Origin: Dorea sp. AM10-31
GTDB lineage: Bacteria; Bacillota; Clostridia; Lachnospirales; Lachnospiraceae
NCBI RefSeq assembly: GCF_003435815.1
Contig: NZ_QTUV01000004.1
Location: forward strand, 141,673 to 205,672
DNA: 64,000 nt
Direction of reading: 5' to 3'
Shown here piece after piece: positions 27,992-37,249 of the stretch. Made by a program: the position numbers and the translations under genes. Below the pieces are notes generated by a model, which did not search any database, was not told the origin of the DNA, and saw only the letters and a program-made list of their open reading frames with translations. Position 1 is the stretch's first letter. Every line of letters starts with the position of its first letter.

Positions 27992-28094
27992 GTGCTTTTA
28001 TATGTAATAAAGTAAATTTACATCGTTTTAACAGAAATACATTTGTCAAAACACCAAAAAAACAAACAAAAAAGTGAGAAAATGTGAATTATGA

Positions 28095-28123
28095 TTGACG
28101 GAAAATGTGGAAAGTAGTATTAT
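28095..28123 (+). promoter_or_regulatory. Promoter of the AhpD-like gene
   Basis: TTGACG, 17 bases, TATTAT, 53 bases before the ATG at 28176. Confidence 0.75.
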
Positions 28124-28175
28124 GTTCCTATAAACCTACTGAAAGAATATGTTATAAAATGGAGGGCATTAAGAA

Positions 28176-28730
28176 ATGGCAAGAGTAGCATTTACAAATG
28201 AAAAAGAAGCTACAGGAAAAGAACTGGAAGCTTATCTTGAGTTAAAGAATCAGGGAAAATTAACAAATATGAAAGAAGCACTGCTTCAGGATTATGCAAC
28301 ATATGACGCATTTATGGGATGGTATACATCATGGAACAGACTGGTTGAAATTATTGGACAGCGTGCAGCAATTGTTTATGCACATTCTGTATCTTCAACA
28401 AACGGATGCCTTCTGTGCTCCTTATTCTTCGTAAGCGATTTAGCAGAGATCGGAATTGATCCATCTAACTTTGAACCAACTGAGAAAGAAGCACTTCTGA
28501 AGAGTCTTGCAGAGCAGATCGTTAAGAACCCTACAAAAGTATCTGACGAAACATTTACAGAGTTAAAGAAATATTACACTGACAAAGAGATCGTAGTTAT
28601 TGTTGGATTTGCATGCCAGATGATGGCAACAAATAATTTCAACTCTGTATTACAGATCGATGTTGACCAGAGACTGATCCCAATTCAGGACAAGTTTGAG
28701 CCTGCAACATGGAGAGATGCTATTAAATAA
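28176..28730 (+). CDS. AhpD-like / carboxymuconolactone decarboxylase-family protein
   Basis: 184 residues, mostly helical. The GCLLC motif (STNGCLLCSLFF, about residues 76-87) is placed like the redox CxxC of AhpD-type peroxidase partners, but the preceding Glu of the classic ExxCxxC...H signature is not obvious. A thiol redox role is inferred. Monocistronic: own strong promoter, GGAGGGC ribosome site and downstream terminator. Confidence 0.7.
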   Translation: MARVAFTNEKEATGKELEAYLELKNQGKLTNMKEALLQDYATYDAFMGWYTSWNRLVEIIGQRAAIVYAHSVSSTNGCLLCSLFFVSDLAEIGIDPSNFEPTEKEALLKSLAEQIVKNPTKVSDETFTELKKYYTDKEIVVIVGFACQMMATNNFNSVLQIDVDQRLIPIQDKFEPATWRDAIK

Positions 28731-28757
28731 GTTTCGCAGGAAAATAGTAAGGGAACG

Positions 28758-28806
28758 AAAAAGACTTCATTTTTGGGCGTGCCCAGGGTGAAGTCTTTTG
28801 TTTTGT
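28758..28806 (+). terminator. Rho-independent terminator
   Basis: AAAAGACTTCA/TGAAGTCTTTT stem with an inner GGGC/GCCC hairpin, then TTTTGTTTTG. Confidence 0.85.
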
Positions 28807-28808
28807 TC

Positions 28809-28850
28809 GCCAAATACAGATCCTTGTGCAAGCACAAATCTGTACTTGGC
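28809..28850. repeat. Imperfect palindrome in spacer
   Basis: GCCAAATACAGAT pairs with ATCTGTACTTGGC (12 of 13), extended by TTGTGC/GCACAA. No T-run. The rest of 28807-28954 contains no gene that I can support. Confidence 0.55.
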
Positions 28851-28954
28851 TCATCGTATACACAGAGACAAGATACGCTCTCGAGAATCTTGCTCTGATT
28901 AGCGGTCGTTAAATGCTGTCATGCAAATATGATGCATTTGCTTCGTTGCCATAA

Positions 28955-28982
28955 CAAAAAAACTCTTGATTACTCAAGAGTT
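28955..28982 (-). terminator. Terminator of tRNA-Leu
   Basis: Minus-strand ACTCTTGA/TCAAGAGT hairpin followed by seven Ts, directly downstream of the tRNA. Confidence 0.85.
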
Positions 28983-28993
28983 CTTATCGCTAG

Positions 28994-29077
28994 TGCGGAG
29001 AAAGGGACTTGAACCCTCACAGGATAAACTCCCACTAGAACCTGAATCTAGCGCGTCTGCCATTCCGCCATCTCCGC
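28994..29077 (-). tRNA. tRNA-Leu (anticodon CAG)
   Basis: 84-nt class II tRNA. Acceptor GCGGAG/CTCCGC with A discriminator, anticodon stem CTAGA/TCTAG around TTCAGGT, long variable arm and GGTTCAAGTCC T-arm. The 3' CCA is not encoded (CTA follows), so it must be added after transcription. Confidence 0.95.
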
Positions 29078-29208
29078 TCGCTGACAAAAAGTATAATATC
29101 ACATTCTGGCAGATAATGCAAATGTTTTTTTGCATTATTTTGAAAAAATATGCAAATTTTTATTTGCACTCAATTGTAAAACGAAAGTCCATACTTTTTA
29201 TCCCATGC

Positions 29209-30327
29209 TTAATGGACTTCAATTCCATTGACTTCCAGATGTTCATCAATCGGAATAACGAGACATTTCCGCCCGTCAATTTCTCGGGTTTCAACGAGAT
29301 CAGACCGCTCCGGGTTTACTTTCAGAACAATATCCGGAGTTTCAATCTGGAAAGTTTTTGTGCTTGCAATATTGGCGGCAAGTAATGTCTGTTTTTCGCC
29401 GACCACTTCCTCAAACTCCTCATCGAAAGTTTCGAGATGTTCCTGGGAAGCGCCGCTTCTGGCAAGAAGATTCTTCATTTCCGGTTTGCCGAGTTCTAGC
29501 GGTTCCGGTGTTTCTTTGGCTTCTTCGATCATTTCATTCAGATTATCGTGAATATTTCTTACAACTTCATAATCACAATCTTCCCCCAGTGTGTCACTGA
29601 TGATCGTTTGGAAAGATGCTTTCTGATCTTTTGCGGTAAGTGGGATCTGGCTTCCGAGAACATTTTCAATGAAGTCCGGCTGCAGCTCTTCTGGTTTCTT
29701 GGAGTAATACAGAACTCCGTGAAGATCACTTGCACGGTCATTAAATGCCGGGAAGAGGAAACCTTTGACAGGTAATTCCACAAACCAGTCGCGGATACGG
29801 TCCTCAATATTGTTCGTCTCTGCATTGTATGTAAGTCCCGCTTTGGTAAGATTTACCGGACAGATACTGCACATGATATGTTCATATACAGTATCGGAAG
29901 CATCGAACATCTCCAGACCGTCTGAAGATTTGCCCGGCACATCATAGACCGCATGGATCAGTATGATGTAATAATTTTCTGGGTAAATATAATTTTCAAT
30001 GACCTTATCGTAAAATTCCTCAACCAGAAGATCATCGGTAAGCTTGCTGTCACGGAGCTTTAAGAGAAATTCCTGCGTTCCACCCGGCATCTCCTGCTCT
30101 GTCGGAAATTCCATGTTCATCAGATTTTTCCCAAGTGTTCCGGATAACGTATGTTTGAAAATATCAAAATATTTGAAGGCTTCTTCTTCCGGCATGGAAA
30201 GAAAAGCCTTTTTCAGTTCTGTCTTTTTTTCTTTCTCGTGATCCACATAGCAGCCGCAAATACGTGTAATTGCACAGTTTTCCGGCGTGAACTGCTTGCG
30301 GATTTCCAGTACTTCTTTCTTGTTCAT
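29209..30327 (-). CDS. DUF4317 family protein
   Basis: 372 residues. The start MNKKEVLEIRKQFTP followed by CAITRICGCYVD is, from memory, the signature of DUF4317, a family of unknown function common in Clostridia. It is predicted cytosolic with no signal peptide or membrane segment. A middle segment holds two Cys (MCSICPVN), and the C-terminal third is acidic and helical before a beta-rich end. It sits alone between tRNA-Leu and the divergent serine dehydratase operon. ATG preceded by GGGAGTG. Confidence 0.85.
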   Translation of the reverse strand: MNKKEVLEIRKQFTPENCAITRICGCYVDHEKEKKTELKKAFLSMPEEEAFKYFDIFKHTLSGTLGKNLMNMEFPTEQEMPGGTQEFLLKLRDSKLTDDLLVEEFYDKVIENYIYPENYYIILIHAVYDVPGKSSDGLEMFDASDTVYEHIMCSICPVNLTKAGLTYNAETNNIEDRIRDWFVELPVKGFLFPAFNDRASDLHGVLYYSKKPEELQPDFIENVLGSQIPLTAKDQKASFQTIISDTLGEDCDYEVVRNIHDNLNEMIEEAKETPEPLELGKPEMKNLLARSGASQEHLETFDEEFEEVVGEKQTLLAANIASTKTFQIETPDIVLKVNPERSDLVETREIDGRKCLVIPIDEHLEVNGIEVH

Positions 30328-30360
30328 AGGTCATACACTCCCTTTTTTAGACTGACTTCA

Positions 30361-30389
30361 ATGTTAGCATATCATGACTTTGTTTACAA
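30361..30389 (-). promoter_or_regulatory. Promoter of the DUF4317 gene
   Basis: On the minus strand: TTGTAA, 17 bases, TAACAT, 34 bases before the start codon. Confidence 0.6.
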
Positions 30390-30500
30390 GTTTGCAGTGT
30401 CAAAATAGATGAATACAGGAGTGGAAAGTGCGGTGGAAATTATGTGATTTTTATAACAAAAAAGAGAAAGAAAATAAGTAGAACGGCGTACAGAAAAAGA

Positions 30501-30529
30501 TTGTAAAGAGAGGTGAGAAAACGTATAAT
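30501..30529 (+). promoter_or_regulatory. Promoter of the serine dehydratase operon
   Basis: TTGTAA, 17 bases, TATAAT, 45 bases before the ATG at 30575. Confidence 0.75.
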
Positions 30530-30574
30530 AAGAAGTAGATATGTGTCAAAAAATAGAAAAGAGAGGGTAAAAAA

Positions 30575-31246
30575 ATGGGAAATATCTTTGATATTTTAGG
30601 ACCGGTTATGATCGGTCCATCAAGCTCCCACACAGCAGGTGCAGCGCGCATCGGTCTTATTGCAAGACAATTGTTCGGGAGACAGCCAGAGAAAGCTACA
30701 GTATATCTGCATGGCTCATTTGCTGCAACGGGGAAAGGACACGGAACGGACAAAGCACTGATCGCAGGATTATTGGGGATGCTGCCAGACGATATGCGGA
30801 TTCCGGTAAGTTTTGATGTAGCAAAAGAAGAAGGCATGGAATTTACAATTGAGAACAAGGACATTAAAGGTGCACACCCGAATACAGCACAGATTGTGAT
30901 GGAAGCAGAAGGTGTTCCGACGATGAAGATGCAGGCACATTCCATCGGTGGTGGTCGTATCAAAGTCTGCAAGCTGGATGGAATAGACGTGAATTTCAGC
31001 GGTGAGACATGCACTTTGATTATTCGAAATATAGATGAACCTGGACGGATCATGGATGTATCATCAGCACTTTCCAAAGCGGAGATTAATATTGCGACAA
31101 TGCAGGTATTTCGCGATAAACGTGGCGGCTGTGCGGTAATGGTTGTTGAGACAGATCAGGTGATTCCGAAGGAAGCAATCGAAGATCTGGAAAGTAAGCC
31201 GGGAATTATCCGGGTAAAATTCCTGGATCCGAACGGAGTAGAGTAA
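30575..31246 (+). CDS. sdaAB: L-serine ammonia-lyase, beta subunit
   Basis: 223 residues. The N-terminal GPSSSHTAGAARIG is the serine-dehydratase beta-chain signature. A C-terminal ACT domain (about 145-220, TLIIRNIDEPGRI) suggests ligand sensing. With the alpha subunit it converts serine to pyruvate and ammonia through a [4Fe-4S] cluster rather than PLP. GAGAGGG precedes the ATG; sdaAA follows after 25 bp. Confidence 0.95.
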   Translation: MGNIFDILGPVMIGPSSSHTAGAARIGLIARQLFGRQPEKATVYLHGSFAATGKGHGTDKALIAGLLGMLPDDMRIPVSFDVAKEEGMEFTIENKDIKGAHPNTAQIVMEAEGVPTMKMQAHSIGGGRIKVCKLDGIDVNFSGETCTLIIRNIDEPGRIMDVSSALSKAEINIATMQVFRDKRGGCAVMVVETDQVIPKEAIEDLESKPGIIRVKFLDPNGVE

Positions 31247-31271
31247 GAATAGTAAAAGGAGATAGAAGCGT

Positions 31272-32141
31272 ATGTCATATCAATCAATGGAAGAAGCGCA
31301 GCTACGCTGCAAAAAAGATGGCATTCCATTCTGGAAGGCTGTACAGATAGAAGATGCAAATGAAAGAGGAGTTACACTGGAGAACTCCTGGAAACAGATG
31401 ACAGGTATGTGGCAGTCTATGCTGGAAAACCTGGATGCCTATGAAGAGAATCTGGTTTCACAAAGTGGAATGGTCGGAAAAGACGGCGGTCAGATGGATG
31501 TCTACAGAGAGAATGAGAAACCGTTATGTGGCGATTTTATGGCAAAAGTTATGGCAAATGCATTGAAAATGGGCTGTAATAATGCATGCATGAAGAGAAT
31601 AGTAGCAGCACCGACTGCTGGAGCATGTGGTGTACTTCCGGCAGTTCTTGTTACTTATTATAGAGAGTATCAGGTGCCGGAGGAAACGATGATAGAAGCA
31701 TTATATGTAGCAGCAGGTCTGGGACAGATCATAGCCAACAGAGCATATCTTGCAGGTGCATCAGGTGGATGTCAGGCTGAGATCGGTTCCGGCTCCGGGA
31801 TGGCAGCAGGTGCAATCTGTCATGTACGTGGCGGTAACAGTGAAGTGATCGCCAATGCATGTGCAATGGCGCTTAAGAATCTGATGGGACTGGTATGCGA
31901 TCCGGTAGCGGGACTGGTAGAAGTCCCATGTGTGAAGAGAAATGTCGGAGGTGCAGTGAATGCACTGGCAGCTGCAGATATGGCGCTGGCTGGAATTACA
32001 AGTAAGATCCCGATCGATCAGGTGATTGATGCAATGAAAGATGTTGGAGATAAGATGGATGTCACTCTTCGTGAGACGGGTATCGGTGGTGTCGCAGGCA
32101 CACCGGCAGGACAGGCTGTTGCAGAAAAACTGGGTATGTAA
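31272..32141 (+). CDS. sdaAA: L-serine ammonia-lyase, alpha subunit
   Basis: 289 residues. Catalytic Fe-S subunit: conserved Cys occur in GACGVLPAV, CDPVAGLVEVPC and further on, with the ICHVRGGNSE segment. The two-subunit form is typical of Gram-positives, whereas E. coli has a fused enzyme. AAGGAGATAGAAGC precedes the ATG. Nth follows after 56 bp. Confidence 0.95.
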   Translation: MSYQSMEEAQLRCKKDGIPFWKAVQIEDANERGVTLENSWKQMTGMWQSMLENLDAYEENLVSQSGMVGKDGGQMDVYRENEKPLCGDFMAKVMANALKMGCNNACMKRIVAAPTAGACGVLPAVLVTYYREYQVPEETMIEALYVAAGLGQIIANRAYLAGASGGCQAEIGSGSGMAAGAICHVRGGNSEVIANACAMALKNLMGLVCDPVAGLVEVPCVKRNVGGAVNALAAADMALAGITSKIPIDQVIDAMKDVGDKMDVTLRETGIGGVAGTPAGQAVAEKLGM

Positions 32142-32197
32142 TACATCATTCCAAGATTACAGATGATTAGTGATGGCAGCAAGAAGGAGCAGACAGA

Positions 32198-32833
32198 ATG
32201 ACAAAAAAACAAAGAGCACTTGAAGTAATAGAACGTTTGAAAAAGAGATATCCGGATGCGGACTGTACATTGGACTATGATCAGGCATGGAAGCTACTGG
32301 TAAGTGTGAGACTTGCCGCACAGTGTACGGATGCCAGAGTGAATATAGTCGTTGAAACATTGTATGATAAGTATCCGACGGTGAAAGCGCTGGCACAGGC
32401 TTCACCGGAAGAGATTGAAGAAATTGTCAGACCATGCGGACTTGGCAAAAGTAAGGCAAGAGATATCAGCGCCTGCATGAAGATTCTGGATGAACAATAC
32501 GACGGAAATGTACCGGATGATTTTCAAGCGCTTCTGAAACTTCCAGGTGTTGGGCGTAAAAGCGCAAACCTGATTATGGGAGATGTGTTTGGAAAACCTG
32601 CGATCGTTACAGATACACACTGTATCCGGCTGTCTAACCGGATCGGACTGGTAGATGGAATCAAAGATCCGAAGAAAGTAGAGATGGAACTATGGAAGAT
32701 CATCCCTCCGGAAGAAGGAAGTGAGCTCTGCCATCGTCTTGTATATCACGGAAGAGAAGTCTGTACAGCACGGACAACGCCACACTGTGACAGATGCTGT
32801 CTGGCAGATATCTGTAAAAAAGTGGGAGTCTGA
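32198..32833 (+). CDS. nth: Endonuclease III
   Basis: 211 residues. Bifunctional DNA glycosylase/AP lyase for oxidised pyrimidines. The helix-hairpin-helix LPGVGRKSANL carries the catalytic Lys and TDTHCIRLSNR the conserved Asp. A C-terminal cluster-binding set C-x7-C-x2-C-x5-C is one residue longer in its first gap than the textbook C-x6-C-x2-C-x5-C. AAGAAGGAG supports the start. Confidence 0.93.
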   Translation: MTKKQRALEVIERLKKRYPDADCTLDYDQAWKLLVSVRLAAQCTDARVNIVVETLYDKYPTVKALAQASPEEIEEIVRPCGLGKSKARDISACMKILDEQYDGNVPDDFQALLKLPGVGRKSANLIMGDVFGKPAIVTDTHCIRLSNRIGLVDGIKDPKKVEMELWKIIPPEEGSELCHRLVYHGREVCTARTTPHCDRCCLADICKKVGV

Positions 32834-32916
32834 AGTATCATGTCGTTTTTGAAGAATGTCAGTGACAGATTCTTCATATATAGCTAAAAGTCAGACTATA
32901 AAGGTAGTAATAAAAA

Positions 32917-32979
32917 ACAGCACGGTAATATCTGAAAATGAGGGAATTCCTCAGAAAGATATTGCGGTGCTGCTTTTGT
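32917..32979 (+). terminator. Hairpin terminator after nth
   Basis: AGCAC..GGTAATATCT pairs with AGATATTGC..GGTGCT around an inner GAGG/CCTC stem, followed by GCTTTTG. Confidence 0.65.
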
Positions 32980-33059
32980 ATTGCCCTAATATCCGGAAAA
33001 AACTGTCAGTGGCAGGCTTTGTAGCTCGCTTTAGCATTGCCCGACAGAAACAACAGGTC

Positions 33060-33296
33060 TTAAGAGTTCATATTTTTCAAGGTTTCCATTAATTCAAGAT
33101 CGCTGCTTTTTAATTTTACGTTAGTACAGTAATTTTTTCCTTCTGGCGTAGTTACATTTATTTCAATAATAGTTCCTTCTACAAGAGCATTCTGTGATAC
33201 GGCATTCAAAAACAATGGGAATTTTGGATGATTCCGGCGAAATGTTTCCATGGCATTTTTCATTTTTGATAACATGGTAATCTGATTGAAATTCAT
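33060..33296 (-). CDS. Small conserved hypothetical protein
   Basis: 78 residues, no signal peptide or membrane segment. The N-terminal half is helical and basic (MLSKMKNAMETFRRNHPKF) and the second half has a beta pattern (GTIIEINVTTPEGK). It is a real gene rather than a shadow: AAAAGGAG lies nine to ten bases upstream and a good promoter lies ahead. I do not recognise the family; small basic domain proteins of this size accompany many clostridial genomes. Confidence 0.65.
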   Translation of the reverse strand: MNFNQITMLSKMKNAMETFRRNHPKFPLFLNAVSQNALVEGTIIEINVTTPEGKNYCTNVKLKSSDLELMETLKNMNS

Positions 33297-33331
33297 AGAT
33301 GTTCTGTCTCCTTTTCTTATTTGCTTTTACG

Positions 33332-33360
33332 ATTATAACGAAGAATAGACAGATAGTCAA
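33332..33360 (-). promoter_or_regulatory. Promoter of the 78-residue protein
   Basis: On the minus strand: TTGACT, 17 bases, TATAAT, 36 bases upstream of the start codon. Confidence 0.75.
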
Positions 33361-33556
33361 AAGATATTTTGTGATAATATTTTAAAGTATGTTATGATAA
33401 AACTAAGAAACTATTTACAGAATCTTTAGATTTGCAGATGGAAAAATGTGCTAAGATGATATAGAAGATTGGGGAGAATTGTAGGAGTATACAGTACGGA
33501 ATAATTCGTATGGCATTTTTTAATCCTAACATAAAATAAAAGGAGGCAGGGACTAA

Positions 33557-36145
33557 ATGAAAAGAAAAAAGCCCGCCGGTTGGAAATATAAAAAAGAAAG
33601 ACAGAATTACTATAAAAATAAAGGCTATAAGGACGAACCTTTTGATGAAGGAATAACAGAAACATTTACAAAAACAGGTGTTAGAAAGAGAACTACAGAC
33701 CGTTACGAGCCGGATTATGAGATCGGGCTTTCAGCGGCACAGGTGGCTAAGCACAGAGCAGATGGCTGGTCGAATATAGCGGTAGATCCGCCGTCAAAGA
33801 CAACAGGAGAAATAATACATGAGAATGTATTTACTTATTTTAACCTGATTTTTCTCGTACTGGCAATTTTACTTTGCCTTGTCGGAGCGTTCAGGGATTT
33901 GACATTTCTTCCGGTTATTATTTTTAATACATTGATCGGTATCATACAGGAAGTCCGCGCAAAAAGAGTACTGGATAATCTGAATATGTTAAATGCACCG
34001 CATGCCAGTGTGGTAAGAGACGGTAAGATATCCAGAGTAGATGCACAGGAGCTTGTTCTGGATGATATTGTAATTTTTAAAGCGGGAAATCAGATACCGG
34101 CAGATGCGATTGTTGTGGCAGGCGAGGTGCAGGTCAATGAGTCGCTGCTTACCGGAGAATCGGATGAGATTACGAAGCAAAAAGGCGACTCGCTGATGTC
34201 GGGAAGCTTTGTTGTGGCAGGTCAGTGTCATGCAAGACTGGATGCAGTTGGTGCTGATTCGTATATTTCAAAACTGACTCTGGAAGCAAAGCAGATGCAA
34301 CAGGGTGAACAGTCGGAGATGATCCGTTCTCTTGACAAACTGGTCAAATTTGTCGGAATTGCGTTGATCCCGATTGGAATTGTTTTATTTGTGCAGAGCT
34401 TCTTTATGAACCATGATCCGTTCCGGTCAAGTATTACATCTATGGTAGCAGCTGTGATCGGTATGATCCCGGAAGGTTTATACTTGCTTGCAAGTGTTGC
34501 GCTGGCAGTAAGTTCCATGAGACTTGCCAGCAAGAAAGTATTGCTGCATGACATGAAGAGTATCGAGACGCTTGCGCGTGTAGATGTATTGTGCGTCGAT
34601 AAGACAGGAACGATTACCGAACCATCTATGTGTGTGAAGCAACTGGTAGCAGTTACAGCAGATGAAAAAGATAATGAAGAAAAAGAAGAAACCGAAGAAA
34701 AAGAAATCGGTGAGAAAAAGTCAGCAGGAAAACCAGATGAAAAGGAGCTCCGTACGTTAATTGGAGATTTTGCAAAAGCCATGAGCAATGATAATGCAAC
34801 AATGGCGGCACTGAAAGAGTATTTCCAGGATAGAGACGGACGAAACGTGGTGAAGGTATTTCCTTTTACATCCGCAGTGAAATACAGTGCAGTGTGTTTG
34901 AAGGAAAAGGATGGCACAGAGAATAATTATGTACTTGGCGCACCGGAACTGGTGCTTCGGAAAGATTATGACCAGTGCAGGGATGAGGTCCAGAAATATG
35001 CCGGCAAAGGATATCGTGTGCTATTGTTTGGTAAATACGAAGGAGAACTGGACGGAGAACGTCTGAGAGATAAGGTGATTCCTTACGGCTATATTCTTCT
35101 GGCAAATCCAATCCGTCAGGAGGCACCGGAAACATTTGCCTATTTTGCAGAACAGGGAGTAGATGTGAAAGTTATTTCCGGTGATAACCCATTGACGGTT
35201 TCTGAGGTTGCAAAAGAAGCAGGAATTAAAAATGCAGATCGTTATATTGATGCGTCTACGCTTCGGACAGAAGAAGAGACAGCGGAAGCGATTGCGGAAT
35301 ATACTGTGTTTGGACGTGTTACACCGGCGCAGAAGCGTCAGTTTGTACAGGCTTTGAAAGCCCAGGGAAGAACCGTAGCAATGACGGGAGACGGAGTAAA
35401 TGATGTACTGGCATTAAAGGATGCGGATTGTAGCGTTGCAATGGCATCCGGAAGTGACGCGGCGGTACAGGCATCACAGGTTGTGCTTCTGGAATCCAAT
35501 TTTGCCTGTATGCCATCAGTTGTATTGGAAGGAAGACGTGTAGTAAATAATATCCAGAGATCAGCGAGTCTGTTCCTTGTAAAGAACATATTCTCCTTCC
35601 TGTTGTCATTGTTCTCGGTTGTATTTATGATTTCTTATCCGCTGGAACCATCACAGGTTTCGCTGATTAGTATGTTTACGATCGGAATACCGGGATTTTT
35701 CCTTGCGTTCCAGCCGAATAAAGATATTATTAAAGGACATTTCCTTACAAATGTTGTATTAAAAGCACTTCCGGCGGGGCTTACTGATGTACTTGCAGTT
35801 GGGGCACTGGTTGTGTTTGGGCAGGAATTCGGAGTTGGAGCAACGGCTATTTCGACAGCAGCAACTATGCTGCTTGCGGTTGTTGGATTTATGATATTGT
35901 ACCGGATCTGTCAGCCTTTGAATCTTCTGCGCGGAATTGTGTGGATTGGGTCCATGACAGGTCTCATCCTCTGCAGTATCTTCCTGCCAAAGCTGTTTGC
36001 AATCACAGGGATGTCAGAAAAATGCATTATGTTGTTTGTGATTTTTTCCATTGCAACAGAACCGGTACTTCGTTATCTGACACTGTTAGTCAGTGGAATG
36101 CGTAATTTATATAGAAGAGTGTTTAAGAAAGAACAGAAAAATTAA
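33557..36145 (+). CDS. Cation-transporting P-type ATPase
   Basis: 862 residues. TGESDE (actuator), PEGLYLL in the fourth membrane helix, DKTGTIT with phosphorylated Asp348 and TGDGVNDVLALKDAD identify a P-type ATPase. No N-terminal CxxC metal-binding domain or CPC/CPH motif is present, so it is not a heavy-metal type. The PEGL helix and overall layout resemble the Ca2+/Mg2+-type (P2, CtpE-like) group, so the ion is most likely Ca2+ or Mg2+. A roughly 30-residue Glu/Lys-rich insert (about 368-398) interrupts the nucleotide domain. The first 60 residues are very basic. AAAGGAGG supports the ATG. Confidence 0.88.
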   Translation: MKRKKPAGWKYKKERQNYYKNKGYKDEPFDEGITETFTKTGVRKRTTDRYEPDYEIGLSAAQVAKHRADGWSNIAVDPPSKTTGEIIHENVFTYFNLIFLVLAILLCLVGAFRDLTFLPVIIFNTLIGIIQEVRAKRVLDNLNMLNAPHASVVRDGKISRVDAQELVLDDIVIFKAGNQIPADAIVVAGEVQVNESLLTGESDEITKQKGDSLMSGSFVVAGQCHARLDAVGADSYISKLTLEAKQMQQGEQSEMIRSLDKLVKFVGIALIPIGIVLFVQSFFMNHDPFRSSITSMVAAVIGMIPEGLYLLASVALAVSSMRLASKKVLLHDMKSIETLARVDVLCVDKTGTITEPSMCVKQLVAVTADEKDNEEKEETEEKEIGEKKSAGKPDEKELRTLIGDFAKAMSNDNATMAALKEYFQDRDGRNVVKVFPFTSAVKYSAVCLKEKDGTENNYVLGAPELVLRKDYDQCRDEVQKYAGKGYRVLLFGKYEGELDGERLRDKVIPYGYILLANPIRQEAPETFAYFAEQGVDVKVISGDNPLTVSEVAKEAGIKNADRYIDASTLRTEEETAEAIAEYTVFGRVTPAQKRQFVQALKAQGRTVAMTGDGVNDVLALKDADCSVAMASGSDAAVQASQVVLLESNFACMPSVVLEGRRVVNNIQRSASLFLVKNIFSFLLSLFSVVFMISYPLEPSQVSLISMFTIGIPGFFLAFQPNKDIIKGHFLTNVVLKALPAGLTDVLAVGALVVFGQEFGVGATAISTAATMLLAVVGFMILYRICQPLNLLRGIVWIGSMTGLILCSIFLPKLFAITGMSEKCIMLFVIFSIATEPVLRYLTLLVSGMRNLYRRVFKKEQKN

Positions 36146-36146
36146 G

Positions 36147-36197
36147 AAAAAAATAGATCGTGCCAGACAATGAGGTTGGACGCGATCTATTTTTTAA
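36147..36197. terminator. Bidirectional terminator between convergent genes
   Basis: AAAATAGATCGTG pairs with CGCGATCTATTTT. T-runs on both strands serve the P-type ATPase and yfcE. Confidence 0.8.
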
Positions 36198-36209
36198 TTT
36201 AAATTATTA

Positions 36210-36755
36210 TTAAACCTTTTGGAGTGGCATAGGAATCTCTGCCCCATCAAGTTTTTTCCAGTGGAATTCACCGTCATAGATCATATACCCATGTGCAGAA
36301 TTTTCCTTTGGAATAGAGACAGATCCCGGATTCATGTAAATGAAAGTTCCATTATCCTGGTGTGCAGGAATGTGTGTGTGTCCGTTTAAGAGAATGTCAC
36401 CTTTTTTTAACATCGGTGGATTCTTCGGATTGTGATGATGACCATGGGTGGCGAAAATCGTATGTCCATCCAGTTCCAGGAAACCGTAGTCGGCAAGGAT
36501 CGGGAATTCCAGAACCATCTGGTCAACCTCTGTATCGCAGTTCCCACGGACACAGAGCAGATGTTCTTTCATCGGATTCAACATAGCGATACATTCCTTT
36601 GGGTTATAATCTTTCGGAAGATCGTTACGTGGTCCATGATATAAAATATCGCCAAGAAGAAGCAGACGGTCTGCTTCTTCTTTTTTATATGCTTCCAGCA
36701 TTTTTTTGCAGTAATAAGCTGAACCGTGAATATCGGATGCAATCATTAATTTCAT
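36210..36755 (-). CDS. yfcE: YfcE/MJ0936-type metallophosphodiesterase
   Basis: 181 residues. Calcineurin-like metal ligands are all visible: SDIHG, LLGDILYHGP, RGNCD, THGHHH and LNGHTH. Family members hydrolyse phosphodiesters in vitro with Mn2+; the natural substrate is unknown. The start is preceded by GATGAGGT. Convergent with the P-type ATPase. Confidence 0.9.
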   Translation of the reverse strand: MKLMIASDIHGSAYYCKKMLEAYKKEEADRLLLLGDILYHGPRNDLPKDYNPKECIAMLNPMKEHLLCVRGNCDTEVDQMVLEFPILADYGFLELDGHTIFATHGHHHNPKNPPMLKKGDILLNGHTHIPAHQDNGTFIYMNPGSVSIPKENSAHGYMIYDGEFHWKKLDGAEIPMPLQKV

Positions 36756-37065
36756 TTTGTTACCTCATCTTTTCTTAAATTCTACCCCATATTCGCATAT
36801 CGTGAAGCTAATGCTTTCTTTTTATGCTCATATCGAGGCGGGTCATAAAGCCATAAAACCGCTCTTGTGTAACATATCGTGTTTTCAGACTTTTGACCCT
36901 GACATCATACTTTATTGTAACAAGCTGGGGGACAAATGAAAAGAAAAATAAAGCAGATATTCAGGTGGGGATGGAATAAATAAGTATTCAAATGGCAATT
37001 TTCTAACAATAAGAAAGATTAGTAAAAAATTAACAAATATGACTGAAAATAAACGAAATTGTATA
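36756..37065. other. Intergenic region between yfcE and the structured leader
   Basis: AT-rich and without a supportable gene. It should contain the yfcE promoter on the minus strand; no convincing pair of boxes was found. Confidence 0.35.
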
Positions 37066-37094
37066 TTGAATTCGCAGGAGCGATTTGCTATTAT
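37066..37094 (+). promoter_or_regulatory. Promoter of the short-chain dehydrogenase leader RNA
   Basis: TTGAAT, 17 bases, TATTAT, placing transcription start near 37101, the first base of the closing stem described in the next entry. Confidence 0.7.
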
Positions 37095-37100
37095 ACTCTT

Positions 37101-37249
37101 ATACCTTTCGCGCTGGGGAAGCGCAGTTGCCCATTTCGGGAAGTGTGCAGCCAGGATATGAAGCTGCTTAAGGGGAACTCGAAAGGACGAGAAGAAGACC
37201 ACTCCACAGTGCAGGAGAGATAACTTGCAGGTGCCGTGACAGAAGGTAT
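37101..37249 (+). ncRNA. Self-closing structured RNA in the dehydrogenase 5' leader (candidate riboswitch or sRNA)
   Basis: The 5' end ATACCTT (37101-37107) can pair with AAGGTAT (37243-37249), enclosing hairpins GCGC/GCGC (about 37110-37123), CCC/GGG (37130-37140), GCAGC/GCTGC (37148-37166) and CTCG/CGAG (37178-37191). The segment is GC-richer than its AT-rich flank. CCTTTC (37104-37109) could instead pair with GAAAGG in the ribosome site (37274-37279), which would give a switch. I recognise no known riboswitch family. Confidence 0.5.

Noticed and set aside
27770..28015. 81-codon plus-strand frame upstream of mgtE
   Set aside because: No ribosome site, overlaps the mgtE leader and promoter, and its composition does not look like a protein.
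28966..29385. 139-codon plus-strand frame over tRNA-Leu
   Set aside because: It runs through a tRNA and a terminator and is antisense to DUF4317.
32856..33092. 78-codon plus-strand frame after nth
   Set aside because: It is contained in the terminator hairpin region and overlaps the better supported minus-strand small gene.
37101..37249. 6S, SRP, RNase P or tmRNA identity for the structured leader
   Set aside because: Conserved cores of those RNAs are not present and the segment is joined to a coding gene.
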